Shown here piece by piece: positions 56,301-64,000 of a DNA stretch of 64,000 bases (positions are counted from its first letter, which is position 1; each line of letters starts with the position of its first letter). The translations under genes and the position numbers were made by a program. Origin of the DNA: Prosopocoilus inquinatus (taxonomy: Eukaryota > Arthropoda > Insecta > Coleoptera > Lucanidae); NCBI GenBank assembly GCA_036172665.1, contig CM069872.1:52128101-52192100 (forward strand), written 5' to 3'. The notes below the pieces were generated by a model. That model made no database searches, was not told the origin of the DNA, and was given only the letters and a program-made list of their open reading frames with translations.

Positions 56301-59300
56301 TAATTGGTATGTTTAAACGGAATTCGGTATTAACTGACAGATATCAACGAAGAAAGCGAACATTTCCTATCTTATCAGAAAATGAAGCACGCCTTTCAAA
56401 ATGAAAACAAAATGATTCGTATCTTTACATTTAAATACAATAAAAGCGGTAACTATTCGTTTAAAACGACTTTTTTTTAAATTAATTCACAGAATTTAAA
56501 GCTGCACTAATTGGCTTCTTGGTTTTCCCAGCCTTTTCCAAGAAAAATAAAAAATAAATGTAATAAGTATAATTTTTCAAAGCTTTTCTTCTTGGGGCGG
56601 GGGTGGGGAGGGGAGAGGGTGTCAGAAAATGCTCGTTTTCTTCAATCAAAATCAAAATTAAAAAATCAATAGCGAAAACAAGGAGCAATGCAGGACGCTT
56701 ACCATTTTGAGGTTATGTGCGTGCGGACGTCGTATTTATCAAGTTTTGCACGCGGTATTTGTTAATTACCATCAATTTTGTACTTTACGGTCCATTATTA
56801 TGCACAAAATAAGTAAAAACGAGGTAAAACTGCATTAATAAACACATAAAAATAAGACGCTCTCCGCCCCCAAACAAAAAAAGTTACTACTAAATTTCGG
56901 CGGGAAATTCAAATTTGCGCCAATCTGAAAACGAGCCAGAATTATTTCCCCACCCATTTTAATTAACTTATTAATTAGTAGAGACGAAATTCACTATTTA
57001 ACTGACGGATATCAGCGAAGAAAGCGAACATTTCCTTCTATTTCTTCAGAAAACGAAACACGCCGCCCGTAAAAATTCACATCAACATTCGCGCTCGTCA
57101 TTAAACGAAAAAAAAAAGCGTTATAATCATGTAATCATCAGACTTTTAGGTATTATTTTATAGAAATTGCTGGAATTTAAAGATCCATCGAGCACGTTTT
57201 GGTTTTTCATAATTTAAATCAGTTGGCTTTAAACTCATCGGTTGATTAATCGATAGAACCAATGGCGGGAAATTCAAATTAGTTCAATTAGAAAAAGCGC
57301 GCAGTTTAACCTGTTTTTACATCAAATTGAACGTTAATAAATCAATTTACGTTTATTAAAAAAAAAATAAGTTGAACGATAATCCCGTTTGGAGGGATTT
57401 TTAACATCTCGCGAATTTTTTTCCCCAAATGTTTTGCGTTTAAGCAAGCAAAGAACTAACACATGAAGCAAGGTTTTTTTTTTTTTAGTAAGTGTGCAAA
57501 ACAATCATTACCGTATAACGTTATGCCTTTCGATGACCTCCTCCACAGCCTCGGATGTATCACTGTTTCTAAAAGAAAAAAGTCCAACACCTACATGCAA
57601 GTTCTACAGTGGATTAAACTAAATTAAGAGTCGCAGCTCTAAAACTACTCCTCGCTCAATAAAGTGGTGTTAATTTAGACCAAACCACCGTAATTAGTTT
57701 CAGTTTACTGTGAACACCGAGTTAATAATAAACAAACAACAACTCACTCTAACTGATGCTGCTTTCTCGTAATATCCGCTGAGTAGGGGCTCTCGTTTGC
57801 GATCAGTTTCTGAGCCAGATCCTCGCACTGCCTGAATCTCTCCGAGCCGGCATCCACACGGTGTTTGAAGTCATCGAATTTGGCTTGTAGCAACTGCAAT
57901 TGATTTGAATGAATGTAGAGAAATGCAATTTTAAGAAAATGTACCAACCAATAAGTGCTCGTAGTCTTGTCCGTAGTCCTCGGATGAAGCCTGTTGAAAT
58001 TGCTCCGTGATCCAAAGCTCCAGCTCGCTGGATTCAACGAAGTACTCGTGTCTAAACAGCGATTCCATCAATCTATGCTGGCGTAGGGCGGCACGTTTCT
58101 GAAGTGACCGGACCAAGTGCTCCAATGTTTGTTGTCGGTCAGCAATGGCTTTCGATTCTGGATGGCCGGATTGAATCAGGGCTTGCGCTCCACGCCCCAT
58201 CTCTGCTATAATGCTGTGGTACGTGTCGAGCTCCAGTTCTAGGGCCTGTGTCAAAACAACGTAAGCCAAAACACGTCGAAGGGGCACGCTAAGGTTTCAC
58301 CTTGTGTTTGGCGAGGAGCTTGGTCGCTGAATCCCTGTCTCTTCCATAGTCGGTGCTGCTTAGGATGTCACCCTTTTCGTTCAGCCAGGATTCCACTTCG
58401 CTCGCCTCGAAGAAATACTGCTGCGCCTTCAGGGATTGCTCCAGCTTTTGGGCCCTTATGTTAGCCTTGTTTCTCAAATCGAACCAGGCCGTCTGGAGCG
58501 ATGCGCAAAGTTCCCTGACCTTAACATTGAAGTGGGGGGCGTTAAAAAATTTGCACAAGGAAAGATGATGCAACATGTAATCACAAAAAAAAAAATTTGC
58601 TACAGAAAGATGCTGTAACATGCAATCCCCCCCCCAAAAAAAAAAAAAAAAAAACAAAAAATTGAGTTGAAGGAAGAGAGATGCTACTTTTTTAATTTTT
58701 TTATGACACATCAAGTAAACAGGAAATTATTGATTAATACAAGCACATGCTCGTCAAAAATACTCGCTTACCAAGTTAGTGATAACATCGCAGTCGACTG
58801 TTTAAAATCAAAAATGCACGTTACATTCATTTTTGATTCGAAAATAGAATATAATATTTAGTCTCACCTGATTATGCTCCGGATGGTTTTGGTCGATTAA
58901 ATTCTGCCCATTCTCCAGCGACTTGTCAATCACCGGCTGGTGCCCATTGATCTCAGCCTCCAGTTTCTTGTGCTTCTTGTACAAGTTCTGGGCTTGATGC
59001 AGGTTCTGGCCTAAAGTATCCGACGAGGCCAACGGAAGATGCTCCTTAATCCACTGCAACTCGCTGTTCAACTCGAAACTAAACTTGTAGAACGTGAGGG
59101 CCTCCTCCAAGGCGGCACGTCGTCTCTTCGCAGGGGCATCCAACTCCCTCAGCCGGTGCTGACTTTCCAAAGCATTGCTGCGTATCGCTGCAGAATCAAA
59201 GTGGTCATCATCTGCCATCTCATCGCTTTGATTCACAAGCTCCTCAACCCGGGCTGCGCATTGTCCAAGCTCATTCTCCAAAGCCTCCTGCTTCTTAAGC

Positions 59301-62300
59301 AAATCCCGACACGACCTAGAATCGTGCCCCACGTTAGGATTGCTCAGCCCACTCTCGATCTCATTGAGCTTCGCATGAATGTCTTCGATTGCGGTGTTGT
59401 AACCGTGCTGGGTGACCGCCTGCCTCAGCCTGCGGCCCTTGTCAAGCGAAATCCCCACCAGATTCTGCCATTCCTCGTTCAGCTCTTTCAAGGTCTTTGC
59501 GACGTCGTCCTTCCTGTAACTGTCCTGCGCGATCAGCGCCTGCCCCAACTTATTCACCGTCCTCAGCTGGCCTTCGTTTGCTCGCAACTCTCTCTCGAAG
59601 GCCTCGTGCTTCTGCAGCTTGCGCTCCAGGTTGCTCAGGTCACGGTAGCTCTCATCGGATGCCGTTTTTAGTTTCTCGTGGAGCCACGCTCTTAAATCGT
59701 GGACCTCGGCGCAGAATTCCTGATAGTTTTTGGAGGCCTCGAGGGCGTGGGATCTCGCCTGGCAGAGCTCCTTGACGGTCTGGCGCCTGTCCAGGACTTG
59801 GTAACGTTTGTCGTCGATTCTGGAATTTTATTGCGGCTTTAATGAGTGAGTAAAAGAGTCGGACGCTGCTTACGCTTGACTGTCGTAATGTTGCTCGGCT
59901 ATGAGGGCATCTGCTTTCTTGTTAAAAGCATTCAGGCGCTCGTCCTGGGCGCCTAAGGTATTTGCAAAGGCCCTGTGTTGCTTTAAGAGGGCCTCCACTT
60001 CGTCCAGGGAGTTCTAAAATTTATTTGTTACTACACCGTATAGGCAACAAACTTAATGCTGCGTTGATTTGGTTGCCTATCTCTTGTTTTTTTTAATCGA
60101 TTTAATTTATTAAGTAGAAAGTTTTTTTAATCTCAAACCGGACAGAAAAATGAAGGGAAACACACTCAACGTTTCGCTATAGATTTATAACTTCGTCAGG
60201 AGTGAAAAAAAGTAAATAAACACTCCTGACGAAGCTATAAATCTATAGCGAAACGTTGAGTGTGTTTCCCTTCATTTTTCTGTCCGGTTTGAGATTAAAA
60301 AAACTTTCTACTTACTATTTTCATCGGACAAGAACAAACTTCGATTTAATTTATGACAATTTTCTTTTTTTTTAAGTAAATTCCAACTGGTTTATTTAGA
60401 ATAGAAAACTTAAAGGCAAACAAATTCTTTCTTGCAAGCTGTAAGTTATAAAATGTTTTGCTTTCCTGAAATTCCAAGCTGTGCTTGAAGCTTGAAGCAT
60501 TTAGGCGCTCGTTTTGGACTATTAAGGTGTTTGCAAAAACCCTGTGTCGCTTTAAAAGGGCTTCCACTTTATCCAGGGGATTCAGAAATTTATTTACTGC
60601 TGTTATACAGGCAACCGAACGAACGCAGCAATGAATTATAAAACTTTGTTGGGTAGGCAACCAAACTTGCAGCTGCGTTTGTTTGGCCTGCCTAACCACG
60701 AATGTAAGTGATTTCTTTTTTGATTAATACTAGATTTGAAGACGTAGTTTTCTCTTGAAAAATTAAATTCCAACTGCTTTATTCACGATGGAAAACTGAA
60801 CAGACAAAAATTACTCTAGTTTTGCAATCCAAATATAAGAAATACTTTGTTTCCATAAATTTAGGGAAAAAAAGAGCTTTCTGAGCTTGGCTACGGCTTG
60901 GATTATATTAATTACATTATTATACTACTAAGGTCCGGTTTCACCATCACAGTTTAACTTTAAGCTCCGTTTTATTCCTATGGAAACAATTATCTTTGCA
61001 ATTGTTACCATGGGAATAAAGCGAAGTTTAAAGTTAAACTGTGATGGTGAAACCGGACCTAAGGGCTAGTTTTTCAACTGGGGTTTAACTTTAAACTCCG
61101 TTTTATTCCTACGGAAACAATTGTTCTAACAATTGTTACCATGGGAATAAAGCAGAGTTTAAAACTTAAAGTTAAACTGAGATGGAGAAACTGGGCCTGA
61201 GAGTCACATTCAAGAGATTGGTAACTCGTAAAAAAAACTGATTTACCCCCAATTCAGAGAATTCCAAAAAGGCCTGGTGACTAGACGAAGCCGCATCGAT
61301 ATTATCGGCTTCCTTATTGAACATCTGCAACTGAAGACACTGTTGCAGCCAAGCCTGTTTCTCATTCCATCCCCTCGCAATGGCTTCCTGCTCGGCAGCC
61401 AAGCGATCCAAGTTTTCTGAAACATCCCCCAAGTTCGGGTTCGACTTCAACAGCTTCTCCCCCAAATCAGTGATTTGCTTGAACCTAAAAGCGACATCTC
61501 AACTCTTCTCGAAGGAATTTGTGAGGGGGTTACTTACTCGTCATCATGTGCTTTAATGTCCTGCCCCAAATCCTGATGGTTCTTCAGCAATTCCTCGGCC
61601 GTCTGCACGTCTCTGACTGTGTTCTCCGCGTTCAGCTGGTCTTTAACATCGGCCACCCATCCCAGCAGGGCTTTCGCACTGTTGGTAAAAATCTGCTGAC
61701 CCACCGCGTCTTCCAACCGTGCCCTGCGTTCAGCAGCCTTGTCTTTTACTTGCCCCCACAAGTCTTTGATCTCCGCTTGTCTCGTGGCGACGTTTTCTCT
61801 TTCCTGTGGGTACGCCGATTGCACGGAATTCGCAAGCAAGTTCACCCTGTTGACCTTCTCCTCGACGGGGGCGAGCTCTCGCTCTAAGTGCTGGTGGCGT
61901 CTCTGCAAGGCCTGCACCGTCTTCAAGTCATGCCCGTGGGTGACCGCATCGAGCTGAGTCATCTTCTCCAGCATCCAATCCTTGGCCTCGTCGCAAGTCC
62001 TCGCGAAGAGCTCGACGCTGCTGGCCCCCTCCAGGCTGCGTTCCTTCTGAGCCTTGAGCTTGTTGAGTTTATCCCAGGCCTGGTGGATTTGCCTGTGTCT
62101 TGCTCGCACCTTGTCGATCTGGGAGTGCTTGCGGCTCTCGAATTCTTTCACTTCGTTATCCAGGGCTTCGATGCGCTTGTTGCTCGCAGACAAATCGGTT
62201 ACAAATTTCTGGAAATTAATTATTTAAGAATTAAGAAAAAATAATTAAAGGCAGTGACAGAAGTATTTACCTCGTACTTCCTTTTAGCCTGCTCTACGTT

Positions 62301-63765
62301 CTCGTGTGGGTCGTCGGCTGTTAATAACTTCTCCTTGTCTTTGATCCACTTTTCGAAGTCGTCGCATTCCCTGTAGAACCCGAATAGGCGGATGGCATCC
62401 TCGAGGAGGGCGTGACGCTTCGCGGCGAGCTCTTGAAGTTCGTCGTACGTGTCGTTAATCTTCTTCTGCCTTCTCGGGACCGTATTGCTGTCGTCGACTT
62501 TCTTCTTGGGGCTTTTGGTCTGTCGCACGACTTTCACCGGCACGCTCTGCTTCACCATCTTCGTCTTCTTCACTTTCTGCATCACCCTCACCTTCTCGGC
62601 CTTTCGTATTGGAACTTGCAGCAAGCGAGGCTCGATTTCCTTCACGTAGTTGGCAGGGGCGAAGCCGTCTGTGCCGTCGGCCTTGCGGACACACCACCAA
62701 TCCGGGTTGCTCTTGTTCAAGAGGAACATCACCTCGCCCTTGCTCATGCTCAGGCCGTGGTCGTCGAACGGGTAGAGGGCTTTGACTTGGGGGATGCTGC
62801 GCTCCTCCATTACAGTTCGGTGCTCGATCTTTTCCACGGGCTCTTCCTCCCATACTTCAACGGGCACCATCCTAAGAAATTGCAAAATTAATTAACTATA
62901 GGTAATTATAAGTTCGCAATGTACTATCATGTTCAACAAAAACGATAATCCAGGGCGGCGCAGCCATTCACTTCCAATAACTATAAAGGTCATGATATTA
63001 TCAAACGGTATGGCTTTAAGAGTCTTGGGCGACTCAAATAGGTATTTGCAAAGGCCCTGCGCTGCTTTAGAGGGGCTTCTATTACGTGCAGAAAATTCTA
63101 AAATTTATTTGTTACTGTGGAATAGGCAACCAAATCAACGCAGGGTGAAATCTAATAGAAGTTTGTTGGATGGGCAACCAAACCTACTGCTGCGTCGATT
63201 TGGTTGCCTATCCCACGGTTTTATTCATTAATTCATTGCTTTACTCAACGAAACTCTCAGAAAATAACTTAAAGACAAAAAAGAATGAAATTCTCAAATC
63301 GTTTTAATTGAGTATGATATTAAGATACGAGAAAATTAAATTACCTGAACTCGTGAGTGGTTTCTTCCACAGGCTCGGATATCTCCGGCTGTGCAGTCAA
63401 GTCGAGATGTGAAATCCCTGCTGCGATCAGCTGTTCCGCCTGCTTATTTAAGCTCTGGATGTCCCCCTTGTACGCGTTGAGCTCGCCCTGCAGGTCCTTG
63501 TGTCTTTGGAGGAGCGCCTGGGCGCTCGGCTCGTCCGAGCCGTAGTCGCTCGAGGCGACGATGGACATCTTCTCGTTCAACCAAGAGTCCGCCTCGTTCG
63601 CGTCCGCGTAGAACTGATAGGCCTCGGCCGCGTCTTGCAACTGTCTGGTCCTTTCGCTCGCCAACTTCTCCAGGACCTCCCATTCCTTGTGGTTGTTGTC
63701 GAGGTGCTGCTGGATCTCGGGGGATCTCGGGTGTTTGCTCTTGATCAGCTGCATCCCGATGTTTC
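46408..63765 (-). CDS. kst: β-heavy spectrin (karst), 20 exons, 5' end outside window
   Basis: Large cross-linker of the apical membrane skeleton in epithelia, pairing with α-spectrin. Exons (minus): 63765-63345, 62871-62271, 62208-61538, 61484-61247, 60013-59874, 59819-58868, 58519-58301, 58245-57949, 57893-57748, 57568-57512, 55979-52666, 52610-52366, 51531-51301, 51242-50494, 49774-49303, 48995-48587, 47939-47557, 47387-47249, 46942-46850, 46571-46408. Every join is in frame; total ~3,312 residues. Order: end of a spectrin repeat, SH3 domain, then ~26 spectrin repeats of ~106 residues, a charged Arg/Glu/Gln coiled linker, a PH domain and a Ser/Pro-rich tail ending FRKKRSSQM. SH3 embedded in the rod and a single C-terminal PH are diagnostic of β-heavy rather than conventional β-spectrin. 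The actin-binding CH domains lie beyond the right edge. One 3.3-kb exon holds about ten repeats. Confidence 0.96.
47557..47939 (-). other. kst: karst PH domain exon
   Basis: One exon encodes the whole pleckstrin-homology fold. It begins near IQSFLDRKQVLVSGGKKAP, has RAWKNYYTVLCGQLLCFFKN (β2-β3), then HNSLCSAASDYLKRRFTFRL and ends with ATDLSEWVGKI, where the invariant Trp of the C-terminal helix is present. Expected to bind phosphoinositide lipids. Confidence 0.93.
47972..48422. repeat. Three ~205 bp tandem units, each with two hairpins, in a karst intron
   Basis: Each unit opens with the 40-bp hairpin TAGGCAAC..ATTGCCTA (47972-48011, 48177-48216, 48383-48422). The first two continue into a second inverted repeat AAATGGTTTCTAGA..CTAGAAACCATTTATTT; the third unit is cut short. 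Internal bases ACACAGTCGTTTG / ACGCAGTCGTTTG are conserved. Confidence 0.85.
49911..50226. repeat. TAGGCAAC hairpins in karst intron 14
   Basis: 49911-49950 (TAGGCAAA..GTTGCCTA) and 50188-50226 (TAGGCAAC..TTGCCTA). The second keeps ACACAGTCGTTTGTATG inside. Confidence 0.75.
50332..50461. mobile_element. Foldback MITE, family B, copy 2
   Basis: Starts TAAGGCCCGTTTTTTTCC, ends TTGGGCCTGA, with TTCGCTTTATT mirrored by AATAAAACGAAG. In karst intron 14, ~30 bp from the exon 14 donor. Confidence 0.75.
51532..52365 (-). other. kst: karst intron 12 with a GC-AG border
   Basis: Exon 12 must end in phase 0 to meet TATTACGCTGAG of exon 13. The only phase-0 end that preserves the spectrin sequence (ALESQM then YYAEAAEAE) places the donor at GCAAGT. 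The nearest GT (GTTTTT, 4 nt later) is out of phase. GCAAGT is the usual context for GC donors. Confidence 0.75.
51827..52225. repeat. Three TAGGCAAC-type hairpins in karst intron 12
   Basis: 51827-51866 and 51910-51945 are adjacent, both followed by A(C/A)AGGCGG, with spacing ~80 bp. 52186-52225 (CAGGCAAC..ATTGCCTA) lies ~140 bp from the exon 12 donor. Stems are partly degraded. Confidence 0.7.
55980..56053 (-). promoter_or_regulatory. kst: Possible internal start joined in frame to karst exon 11
   Basis: ATG at 56053 in a good context (CTCAAAATGG) opens a frame that runs without stop across the exon 11 acceptor into the spectrin repeats, adding 25 codons (MVNGLRWVSERPSRRKMSQS...). It would produce a short form lacking SH3 and the CH domains. 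No TATA box was seen, so this is a hypothesis. Confidence 0.25.
56040..57060. repeat. ~660 bp segmental duplication in karst intron 10
   Basis: 56046-56400 and 56699-57065 share ACCATTTTGAGGTTATGTGC, AAAATAAGTAAAAACGA(A/G)GT, AATTTCGGCGGGAAATTCAAA-type DNA and ATATCA(A/G)CGAAGAAAGCGAA. The copy at 56705 reads ATG directly followed by GTAAGC, a donor, where the first copy reads GTAAAC. Confidence 0.8.
57512..57568 (-). other. kst: karst 57-nt cassette microexon
   Basis: Encodes ENSDTSEAVEEVIERHNVIR at its joins (19 codons' worth). Flanking exons 9 (ends in 2 bases, GA) and 11 (starts G GAA) also join directly in frame, giving KQHQLEESWAKLHQQ, which is the more canonical spectrin linker. This suggests that the exon is optional. 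Confidence 0.7.
58553..58640. repeat. ~47 bp direct duplication next to an exon, with C9/A18 tracts
   Basis: AAATTTGC.ACA.GAAAGATG.TG(C/T)AACATG(T/C)AATC occurs twice, ending in a run of C and a long run of A, just upstream (minus strand) of the exon 7 acceptor. Confidence 0.65.
60111..60316. mobile_element. ~205 bp foldback in karst intron 4
   Basis: Arms of ~85-90 bp, nearly perfect: TAAGTAGAAAGTTTTTTTAA and TCAAACCGGACAGAAAAATG face the exact complement ending AAACTTTCTACTTA. Centre ~20-25 bp with GTAAATAAA. No coding content. Confidence 0.85.
60480..60600 (-). pseudogene. Decayed copy of karst exon 5 (copy a)
   Basis: Translates in patches as DKVEALLKRHRVFANTL..QNERLNAS, next to the real exon 5 sequence DEVEALLKQHRAFANTLGAQDERLNA. 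The acceptor AG has changed context (TTTCTGAATCCC) and downstream coding is lost. It is flanked by a TAGGCAAC hairpin, as is the real exon. Confidence 0.8.
60931..61201. mobile_element. Two adjacent family B foldback MITEs
   Basis: 60931-61061 (AGGTCCGGTTTCACCATCAC ... GTGATGGTGAAACCGGACCT) and 61062-61201 (AGGGCTAGTTTTTC ... GAGAAACTGGGCCTGA). They abut with a shared TAA-like junction, ~45 bp from the exon 4 donor. Confidence 0.85.
62271..62871 (-). other. kst: karst SH3-domain exon
   Basis: Encodes an SH3 fold: VKALYPFDDHGLSMSKGEVM (ALYDY-type motif), then NPDWWCVRKADGTDGFAPAN and YVKEIEP, with the paired Trp of the binding face and the terminal Tyr conserved. It is followed by a basic Lys/Arg/Val linker (MQKVKKTKMVKQSVPVKVV) and the start of the next spectrin repeat. 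SH3 in the rod is shared with fly karst. Confidence 0.95.
63030..63118 (-). pseudogene. Decayed copy of karst exon 5 (copy b)
   Basis: Plus-strand TATTTGCAAAGGCCCTGCGC..TTCTAAAATTTATTTGTTAC matches 59959-60030 closely, including the acceptor TTTTAG and the upstream intron. It carries frame-breaking changes and lies in intron 1, ahead of its parent in the transcript. A TAGGCAAC hairpin follows at 63123. Confidence 0.8.
63123..63210. repeat. TAGGCAAC hairpin, double form, in karst intron 1
   Basis: TAGGCAACCAAATCAACGCAG, then TGGGCAACCAAACC, then GCGTCGATTTGGTTGCCTA. Same arrangement as 60608-60694. Confidence 0.75.
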
Positions 63766-64000
63766 CTGTTGAATGCACATTGAATACGAGGACAGAAAGA
63801 AAAATTTTCAAAGGAAGTAAAAAAGAAAATGTGTTGAGAATAGAACGACGCCTTTACTTCAAAAGGACACTTCCAGATTTAAATTAAATCTTAAAATATT
63901 TAAGATCTGCAAGTTCTAAAACGTTTGAAATTTGTAATGTATCTTAAAATGAGCGTGGTTTGTTGTAGAAAGGGGAGTGGCTTACGTGGAAAGGGCGTGG
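63766..64000. other. karst intron, extends beyond the window
   Basis: No further coding exon is recognised before the right edge. Confidence 0.6.

Larger units (their letters stand above)
60041..60695. repeat. TAGGCAAC hairpins in karst intron 4
   Basis: 60041-60079 (TAGGCAAC..GTTGCCTA) and 60608-60694, a double form with CAGGCAACC, then TAGGCAACC, then TGCCTA. These are in the opposite orientation to the 48 kb copies (GCTGCGTTGATTTGG inside). Confidence 0.75.

Overview
This window looks like one contig of an insect nuclear genome. The genes have many short introns with GT..AG borders, there is a 7-transmembrane insect odorant receptor, there are glycine-rich secreted cuticle-type proteins, and there is a β-heavy spectrin (karst). 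The intergenic DNA is AT-rich and crowded with short non-autonomous inverted-repeat elements and tandem arrays. A beetle is my best guess from the overall style (ACATAACCTC-like strings near starts, high-identity satellite with a unit near 370 bp), but this is inference only.

Layout. 0.1-0.7 kb (-): start of a trypsin-like serine protease whose 3' exons lie off the left edge. 0.8-10.9 kb: no supported gene, mostly T-rich degenerate repeats and a ~350 bp tandem family. 10.97-14.91 kb (-): a two-exon glycine-rich secreted protein with a TATA/Inr promoter; its intron holds more of the 'GCGTTCAGAATTT' repeat family. 15-31 kb: a gene desert made of inverted-repeat elements and at least seven tandem arrays (157, 98, 465, ~60 and ~165-206 bp units). 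31.17-34.93 kb (+): a complete six-exon odorant receptor of 410 codons, with an intronic array derived from its own first exon boundary. 35-37 kb: A-rich repeats and foldbacks. 37.33-38.61 kb (-): a four-exon glycine-rich secreted protein. 39.17-42.45 kb: nine copies of a 369 bp satellite carrying paired CRE palindromes. 43.23-44.34 kb (+): two tandem paralogues of the small single-membrane-span family PF16020. 46.41-63.77 kb (-): the 3' twenty coding exons of karst (β-heavy spectrin), about 3,312 residues, from mid-rod through SH3, the spectrin repeats, the PH domain and the C-terminus. The 5' exons (actin-binding domain) are beyond the right edge.

All exon joins were checked by hand for reading phase. 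In karst all twenty exons join in frame, one intron appears to be GC-AG, and one 57-nt exon can be skipped in frame. The genes are not functionally linked: they are a membrane-skeleton protein, a chemoreceptor, two cuticle-type proteins, two probable mitochondrial small proteins and a digestive-type protease.

The strongest unexplained signals are these. (1) A 40-bp hairpin element (TAGGCAAC..GTTGCCTA) occurs in about 14 copies, nearly all inside karst introns. (2) Two decayed copies of a karst exon carry this hairpin with them. (3) The CRE-bearing satellite has two perfectly linked subtypes. (4) A tandem array in the odorant-receptor intron descends from the exon-1 splice donor. (5) Two related arrays at 27 and 30 kb face each other in inverted orientation.
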